From Eunapius fragilis (taxonomy: Eukaryota; Porifera; Demospongiae; Spongillida; Spongillidae), in contig OY811989.1 in assembly GCA_963681505.1 (NCBI GenBank), positions 1,064,577 through 1,128,576 of the forward strand: a DNA stretch of 64,000 bases, written 5' to 3'. Below, one piece after another: positions 47,701 through 64,000 of the stretch (position 1 is its first letter; each line of letters starts with the position of its first letter). Position numbers and translations under genes: made by a program. The notes beneath the pieces are model-generated. The model was not told the DNA's origin. It saw only the letters and a program-made list of their open reading frames with translations, and ran no database searches.

Positions 47701-49651
47701 ATATCATGTCCCTGTGTACCGATGTGGCTATCTAGGCCCTGTGTACTGATGGGGCTATCTAGGCCCTGTGTACTGATGGGGCTATCTAGGCCCTGTGTAC
47801 TGATGGAGACTATCTTGGCCCTGTGTACTGATGGGGCTATCTTGGCCCTGTGTACTGATGGGGCTATCTTGGCCCTGTGTACTGATGGGACTATATTGTA
47901 TACAGTATCACACTACAGATAGAATCCCAAACACAAATGTTAAGAGCGGAAGCTGTAGCGGAACTAAGGCAGTGCGATTACGGGGACACATAGAAAAATT
48001 TGTAGCTTTTATTCTATGCAATAGAATAAAATAGAGGTGGACGCTAGTATAATTTATGCTTTTAAAGTGTAAGTGGCTTAACTGAAATGAGATTATAGTC
48101 AATTTATACAAATAGCTGTTCATCATTGGGTAATAATCACGCAGCATGTAGAATAACATGCTCAGCTATTATCCCTAGAAACCCGCAAATAGAATAAAAA
48201 ACAGAATAAAAATTTTCTAGGGGTATAGTGGTCACTCCACATTATGGATTGCATTTTTTTGGGAACAGATGTGTTTTAACCAGCTGTGTGAGTTGATAAT
48301 TGACCACAAGACAGTAGACCCCAGTTGTGGGTGAGTTGATAAGTGACCTGAGGGGTAGACATATGATAGACCTAGGGGAGATGTTTGTATTCCCTTAGTC
48401 TATTGTTCTTATATGTTTACATGATTCCATGTTTGACAATGACTTGTACCAAGAGACCAGGCATGCTCTCTTGGTATGTGCTTTGGATTATTTATCCGTT
48501 TCATTGCACACTGTGTTGCAGAAGGAACTCAACAAGGCAGCCATAGCCAAAGCTGTTCAGAGCCTGGAAGACAGAGAGGGGAACTCAGGGGCAACACACG
48601 TGCAAAGTTGAGTGTGCCCTTTTTAAAGCACTGGAACCTTTTCATCATGATATTGTTTTGTTTGCCCTTCCCCTTCCCCCCAAGTTGGGGCCCTTACTGT
48701 GAGGATCAGATATCTCACTGACCACATGAAAAAGAATAGAAAGGTAAATTATCTATTCAGAATACCCTCAGAACATATGGGTGCACATGCTTGTGTGTGT
48801 GCACACACAACACACCATAGTACTTGTAATAATCCATCACCCTCACCCCTGATCTCACGTGCCACAATGATTCTAACCCTACTCCTTCAGTTTCCAACCT
48901 CAATACATGATTAATTCTGACATCAGAACACATAGCACACACCATTTCCAACCTTACACACAGAGGTATGTGTAATTCCCAACCTTACACACAGAGGTCT
49001 GTGTAATTCCCAACCTTACACACAGAGGTCTGTGTAATTCCCAACCTTACAGAGTCATGTGTGTAATTCCCAACCTTACACAGAGGTGTGTGTAATTTCC
49101 AACCTTACAGAGTCATGTGTGTAATTCCTTACACACTGAGGTCTGTGTATTTCCCAACCTTACACAGAGTCATGTGTGTAATTCCCAACCTTACACACAG
49201 AGGTCTGTGTAATTCCCAACCTTACACAGAGTCATGTGTGTAATTCCCAACCTTACACAGAGGTCTGTGTAATTCCCAACCTTACACACAGAGGTCAGTG
49301 TAATTTCCAACCTTACACAGAGTCATGTGTGTAATTCCTTACACACTGAGGTCTGTGTATTTCCCAACCTTACATGAGTCATGTGTGTAATTCCCAACCT
49401 TATATAAACACAAGTCACTTCCTGATCTTGTGCCAACTCATGTGACCTCATGACATCTTTTTTGTCTCCTCCCCTGACCTGTGTACCTGAAGGACTTCAG
49501 CTGCCTGAGAAGCCTTATACAGCTGGTTCACAGGAGGAGGAAGCTGATCAAGTACCTCAGGAGAACAGACCCAGCCCAATGCCAGGAACTTGTCAGGGAT
49601 CTCCACATCACAGTCCCTGCTGTTCAGAAATACCCAAGCAAAAAGAAGTGA
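44723..49651 (+). CDS. Mitochondrial ribosomal protein S15 (uS15m)
   Basis: Small-subunit mitoribosomal protein that binds the 12S rRNA three-way junction early in assembly. Firm exons: 48,522-48,606; 48,685-48,743; 49,493-49,651 (TGA). They give KELNKAAIAKAVQSLED, GATHVQIGALTVRIRYLTDHM and the hallmark RSLIQLVHRRRKLIKYLRRT, ending near VQKYPSKKK, as in bacterial and mitochondrial S15. Upstream, a phase-0 exon ending at 44,978 (SLKVKQLLERQ) joins well to KELNK. A 5' start is less sure: ATG 44,723 (MAALKS) could join across a 58-nt intron (44,741-44,798, weak donor) to give an Arg-rich, presequence-like N terminus. Intron 44,979-48,521 is filled with minisatellites. It ends tail to tail with the cyclin gene, 378 bp apart. 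Confidence 0.8.
45540..45695 (+). repeat. 22-bp minisatellite in S15 intron
   Basis: About 7 units of CCCATTCCACATTTGTCTTCAG. Each unit ends in a TTGTCTTCAG that resembles a 3' splice site. A separate three-copy repeat with CACTGTTGTTGTAACGTAC follows at about 45,768-45,830. Confidence 0.9.
46275..46380 (+). repeat. 19-bp minisatellite in S15 intron
   Basis: Five to six units of GTCGAGATAAGGTTAGAAT with single-base variants (ATCG, TCAAG, TCGGG). No coding content. Confidence 0.9.
46957..47320 (+). repeat. 23-bp minisatellite in S15 intron
   Basis: About 16 units combining CTAGACATAGCCTTCACA with a short variable tail (CTGTG, TTGCG, CTGCG). Tails alternate between variants in runs, suggesting higher-order duplication. 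Confidence 0.9.
47500..47892 (+). repeat. 27-bp minisatellite in S15 intron
   Basis: About 14 units of the type CTGATGGGGATATCATGG plus CCCTGTGTA. Because 27 is divisible by three, all frames stay open on both strands, producing repeated cysteine-rich peptides that I regard as artefacts. Confidence 0.9.
48945..49400 (+). repeat. ~30-bp minisatellite, last S15 intron
   Basis: About 15 units of TGTAATTCCCAACCTTACAC plus ACAGAGGTC or AGAGTCATG variants. It occupies most of the intron between the last two S15 exons and stops about 90 bp before the acceptor at 49,492. Confidence 0.9.
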
Positions 49652-50029
49652 ACTTTTTAAGTGTGCAAAAAATGTGTTTTTGAATTGCTATGGCAATGCA
49701 AACAAAACACAACAAGCTATAAGTCATACAGCAGGGTACATATGCATGTCCAATAAATATGGTCATAAAATGGTTTGTCAATTGGAGGTTATATGATGAC
49801 AGAGAAGTCCTACACAGCTTAATGATGGATATCCTCACTATACAACATGTTCTGTGTTATCTTCATATCTTTTCTTCCTTTTTTTTTTCCTTTTTTTTTT
49901 TCCTCTTTCAAATTTGCTTCTCTTGGGGGTGTGAAGGATTTTTTTTCCATGAATCACTTAGTGAGCGTGAAATGGCAGTGTTCTTAATAATAGGCTTAGT
50001 AGTCTACATACAGAGCAGTGTCAGCCATC

Positions 50030-50299
50030 TTATGCCATGACCTTCACAGCAGGGACGTTGTGTATACAGCTTAGCTCCTTGGGGGAAGTGGGCGGTACCA
50101 GTAAGTCTTCAAGGTCAGGCGCAGGACATGGTGTTACCACCAGCGGGAAGCACACAGCAATGGAGGCATAGCGCGTTGCCAGGGCCTCGTAGCACATGGA
50201 CAGCTCACCTCCACGCATCTGATCAGAACAATAGATATAATTATAAGTAATAAGTATCTGAGGATGAACACACACACACAGCTTCACCTTGGCCCAAGG

Positions 50300-50331
<32 letters not shown>

Positions 50332-50477
50332 CTGTCCCTTGGTTAAAGCCTACACAACACACACACACACACACACAGCCGTCCCTTGGTTAAAACCTAC
50401 ACAACACATAGCCATCCCTTGGTTAACCCCCCCCCCACACACATACACACACAGCCCACCTTGGCCAAACCCCCCAC

Positions 50478-50511
<34 letters not shown>

Positions 50512-52067
50512 CCCACCTTGGCCAAGGCCTGCAATGCCAACACTGTGTCCAACCAGTTGCACCCAATCAACTTGAGGTCACACGCGAGTGCTGCTAGGGC
50601 CAGACGTGAGGGAGGGTACTGCATGAAGTTGTGGTCACATATGATGGGCTCCAAACAGAGTGCGATGTGGATGAGATGCTGGTCTGATGACAGTCCATCA
50701 GGGAGAGGCAGTGTACCCATAGTGATGCCAATGCAGTGGAACTGGTCATTAAATAGAGCAGAAAGAGAGAAGGTAAGAGAACTGGTCATTAAATAGAGTA
50801 GAAAGAAGGTAAGAGAACTGATCATTTAATAAAGTAGAAGGCAAGATTAAATAGAGCAGAACTTCAGAAAAGTTAAGGATGGTGTGTGTTATGTGTGCAA
50901 ATGGACTAATATCAGTAATGGTACCATTTTAAGGAAGTCCAGTGGAGTGGTGACATCATAGAGTCTGAAGTCCAACTTTTGCATTACTATCAGTTCCATG
51001 CGTTGGATGTCGCGCTCTGAGTACTCCACTCCGTAACGCAACGCAACGTTCTCTGTCAGAGATGATAGCGCCTATGAGTGGAGGGAAAACAGCCATTAAT
51101 TAAAAAGGGGAGTCTACCTAAAGACAAAAGTACAATTTCAGCCAAAAGGATAAGCAGAATCATTGCGTAATGAATACAATAGCGTTCCTAACAAATAAGC
51201 GTGACTCTGATTTGACCTCAAGCCACACACCTTCCTCCCCTCCCAACTGAAGGTACGAACTAACCTCTGCCTTTTCCTCCAGTTTGGCTGCAATATAGAA
51301 GCACGTGAGGGTCACACATTTCAGGAAGCGATGTCGAACCTGAAGCAGACAAAAATGTGCCCTCAACGGACCATATATGGGCAACAATGAAGCCATACAA
51401 ATGTTTGCGGGAGGGGAGAGAATCTTCACAACACTCCCCTCCTCTCGAGGCCCATTTCTACATCACATGCTAACCTTACCTTCACAATGGAAAGGAAGGA
51501 ATCCAAGAGGCTCACAGCCCTGAAGAAAACTTCAAGTCTGAAGTGGTGGTCATGTGTTAGCACGCTCAACCACCGAGTCATGTCATCTCGATCATAGCAG
51601 CCAACAAAATCAGCACTGACATTATGCTGCCAGCCAGAAGATTAAAAACATCCTTATATGAATGGAGCATAATGTACACTACAGGCCCATTCATGCATGA
51701 CAACAGACAGAAGGTGTGTGTAAATTGCAATTCACCGTGTATGAATAACAGAAAACAAGCCTCTCGACCTGCCAAAAGGTTAGCATGTCTCAGAGTTAAA
51801 ATGTTGTGGGCATCTTTTGGTACTTCTCTATTGATGCGGTGGGCTAAGTTGAAACGAAATTGCCACTCGTGGAATGCGTAAAACTAACCCGGCGGAATAC
51901 ACACATATTTCACATCCACAAGACTACTTCAAAACCTTCAACGCAAACAAACACGGATCGGTTATCCTAATTTAATCGCTCCCCGGTAGACAAACCTCGT
52001 TGTAAATGGATAGTTCTGCTCGCTCGTTCTCGCGGGCCAGCGCATCAAGCAAGTCGATCTCTGCCAT
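50030..52067 (-). CDS. Cyclin-box protein, cyclin G/I type
   Basis: Predicted 284-residue cyclin from six exons: 51,996-52,067; 51,480-51,626; 51,265-51,339; 50,925-51,071; 50,517-50,741; 50,030-50,218, all joined in phase 0. The N-terminal cyclin box is recognisable: DDMTRWLSVLTHDHHF, VSLLDSFLSIVKVRHRFLKC, LTCFYIAAKLEEKAE, YSERDIQRMELIVMQKLDFR, TTPLDFLKMF. The second fold includes QYPPSRLALAALACDLKLIG. The LTCFYIAAKLEEK and ERDIQRMELIVMQKL pattern is closest, from memory, to atypical cyclins G/I; the exact subfamily is unproven. Cyclins activate CDKs or, for G/I types, modulate PP2A or CDK5. The start ATG directly follows CAG, so it could be a splice acceptor with more sequence upstream. It shares a 5' region with furry. 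Confidence 0.75.
50265..50516. repeat. (CA)n-rich intron of cyclin gene
   Basis: Several CA tracts separated by TCCCTTGGTTAAA and CCACCTTGGCCAA motifs. These look like duplicated copies of the exon-intron boundary near 50,517, where the exon ends GGCCAAG|GTGGGC on the minus strand. Frames across it are artefacts. Confidence 0.75.
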
Positions 52068-52565
52068 CTGTTAAAATGGGGAAGGGAAGGGGACAAAGTC
52101 AAAATGGGGGAGGGAAGAGCAAATCTCCCGAACAAAGCTAACATCATTTGAAACGAATCATCTGTTGGTTGCCGAATCTGCTAACACACAATACAAAGAA
52201 ATCCATGGCATAGGGCCCTACATTTTAGGCAACACTTCCACTCACACTGGTTTCGGCCTCAATATGTCCTCTGGAACTGGAAACCTCGTGGATATTGGAG
52301 CAATAGAAGGAACTGGGCGCAGCGGCTCAGTAGCTCAGCAGAGCGAAGTAGTAACACGATCGTGTTATTATATTTAAAGGCACGCCATTGTACTTAACCG
52401 CCAGATACTTCCTTAGGAATGACAAAAATTTTCACGCTGGCGGTGTACTTATATATACTATTCCAATATTTCGGGCTAGTGACGTCGCTGAAATTAAACC
52501 CCTTCGTTCCCAGACCGGGTTCGCGCATTTTTGACCGTTGTGTGTGTGTGTGTTTTTAAAAACTT
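52068..52565. promoter_or_regulatory. Putative shared promoter, cyclin/furry
   Basis: 498 bp between the head-to-head start codons of the cyclin gene (-) and furry (+). A TATATATACTATT motif at about 52,451-52,463 could serve the plus-strand gene. No RNA gene is seen. Function is inferred from the gene arrangement only. Confidence 0.4.
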
Positions 52566-63227
<10,662 letters not shown>

Positions 63228-63240
63228 GTAAAATCGTTGA

Positions 63241-63322
63241 GGTAGCGTGGCCGAGCGGTCTAAGGCGCTGGTTTAAGGCACCAGTCATTTCGATGGCGTG
63301 GGTTCAAATCCCACCGCTGCCA
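63241..63322 (+). tRNA. tRNA-Leu (anticodon AAG)
   Basis: Class II tRNA gene. Acceptor arm GGTAGCG pairs with CGCTGCC (one G-T pair). Internal box A TGGCCGAGCGG and box B GGTTCAAATCC fit RNA polymerase III consensus. Anticodon stem CTGGT/ACCAG encloses the loop TTAAGGC, giving anticodon AAG. A long variable arm (TCATTTCGATGGC) is as expected for leucine, T stem GTGGG/CCCAC. There is no intron, no encoded CCA, and a T-rich stretch just downstream (63,325-63,335) can act as terminator. It lies in the predicted intron after furry exon 15. Confidence 0.93.
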
Positions 63323-64000
63323 GATTTTTATTTTTCATCATTATCGCTTCATGAATAAGACATTGTTATGAATACCATGAAGATATTATTATAAATACCT
63401 TAGCGGATAAGTGAACAGTTTTAAAAACTACCTTTGTTGGTTTATCAAAAAAAGTCTTACATGTAGTGCCATGTAACCTTTTAATAATGTTCGGTCTTTC
63501 TGCGCTAAAGTCCATAGATCTACTGACTTCTTCTGATGGTTCTCTTCCGTTTTACACCATTAGAGAATCTTTGTGTGCGCATCATGATTCTGCTTGCACT
63601 TGTAATTTGCTCACAGTTCCCACAGGTGATTGGTGCAAACTGAAGTATATAATGATGGATGACCTTTTGCTTAAATAAGTCACTCAGTCCAACTTTTAAG
63701 TGTTGTCTCACAGTCATTGCCAGCAAGTCTGGTGGGTGGATTCAGTTTCATTTATTGTTGAAGAAATGATAAAAAAGGACACAGATCGTTATGTACTGTA
63801 GTTCTAATGGTGTAGGTTTGAGTATAAGTACCCCCCAATGTTACATCAACGTTGATGTTGAATCACAGATTCCAACGTTACGCCAATGTCACCTTATGTA
63901 GGTGATGTTAAGATATTATAATGGTAATTATATAACTTGTATGGCATTGATGTAACTTTGGGCTAACGTCATATTATAAAGATGCCTTTACACTGAATGT
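63323..64000. other. Intron or intergenic, no exon seen
   Basis: AT-rich sequence after the tRNA terminator. Short frames (for example 63,466-63,678) show no family similarity. Repeated AACGTTGATGT and TTACATCAACG words near 63,835-63,885 form a small inverted repeat. If furry continues, its next exon is outside the window. Confidence 0.5.

Noticed and set aside
47395-47922. 175-codon frame with repeated Cys-rich peptide as a secreted protein
   Set aside because: Explained by a 27-bp minisatellite within the large S15 intron; repeats open on both strands.

Overview
This is eukaryotic, almost certainly invertebrate-animal, nuclear DNA. Every recognisable gene is split by GT-AG introns, and the products are metazoan: furry, an inorganic pyrophosphatase, mitochondrial ribosomal protein S15, a cyclin, and an ankyrin/death-domain protein carrying a myosin-V tail. 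The tRNA gene has no encoded CCA. Expanded ankyrin and death-fold families together with short introns suggest an early-branching marine animal such as a sponge or cnidarian. That placement is an inference; nothing in the window proves the taxon.

Layout. Positions 1-30,540 are gene-poor and built from mobile elements. After about 9.9 kb of largely featureless DNA (one hAT-like MITE, long CA repeats, ATCGAT-rich sequence) come three giant palindromes in a row. P1 (about 9,940-14,092) has arms of about 1.75 kb and no transposase. P2 (14,095-21,439) and P3 (21,706-30,536) are two copies of one DNA transposon with terminal inverted repeats of about 2.9 kb or more around a degenerate DDE integrase gene and a GTGGCCAC-type minisatellite. 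P3 carries two nested insertions: a 677-bp segment containing a 286-bp foldback MITE, and a 455-bp retroelement-like fragment with an 8-bp target duplication.

Positions 30,689-39,484 hold one predicted 12-exon gene: about 43 ankyrin repeats in one huge exon, two death-like domains separated by an 11-copy heptapeptide array, then a complete myosin-V globular-tail (DIL) domain. No motor or IQ region is present. This chimera is the most interesting object in the window.

Positions 41,469-63,227+ hold four conserved genes as two head-to-head pairs: inorganic pyrophosphatase (-) with mitochondrial S15 (+), and a cyclin-box protein (-) with furry (+, 5' part only, running off the right edge). S15 and the cyclin gene end tail to tail. 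A tRNA-Leu(AAG) gene lies in a furry intron, 13 nt after a 5' splice site.

Many introns in the right half carry their own minisatellite. The most striking is a 3.3-kb array of about 56 copies of a 59-bp unit in furry. Each unit duplicates the 3' splice site and first codons of the next exon, followed by an in-frame stop. Exon models were built by hand from splice motifs, reading frame and remembered family similarity; no alignment or search was run.
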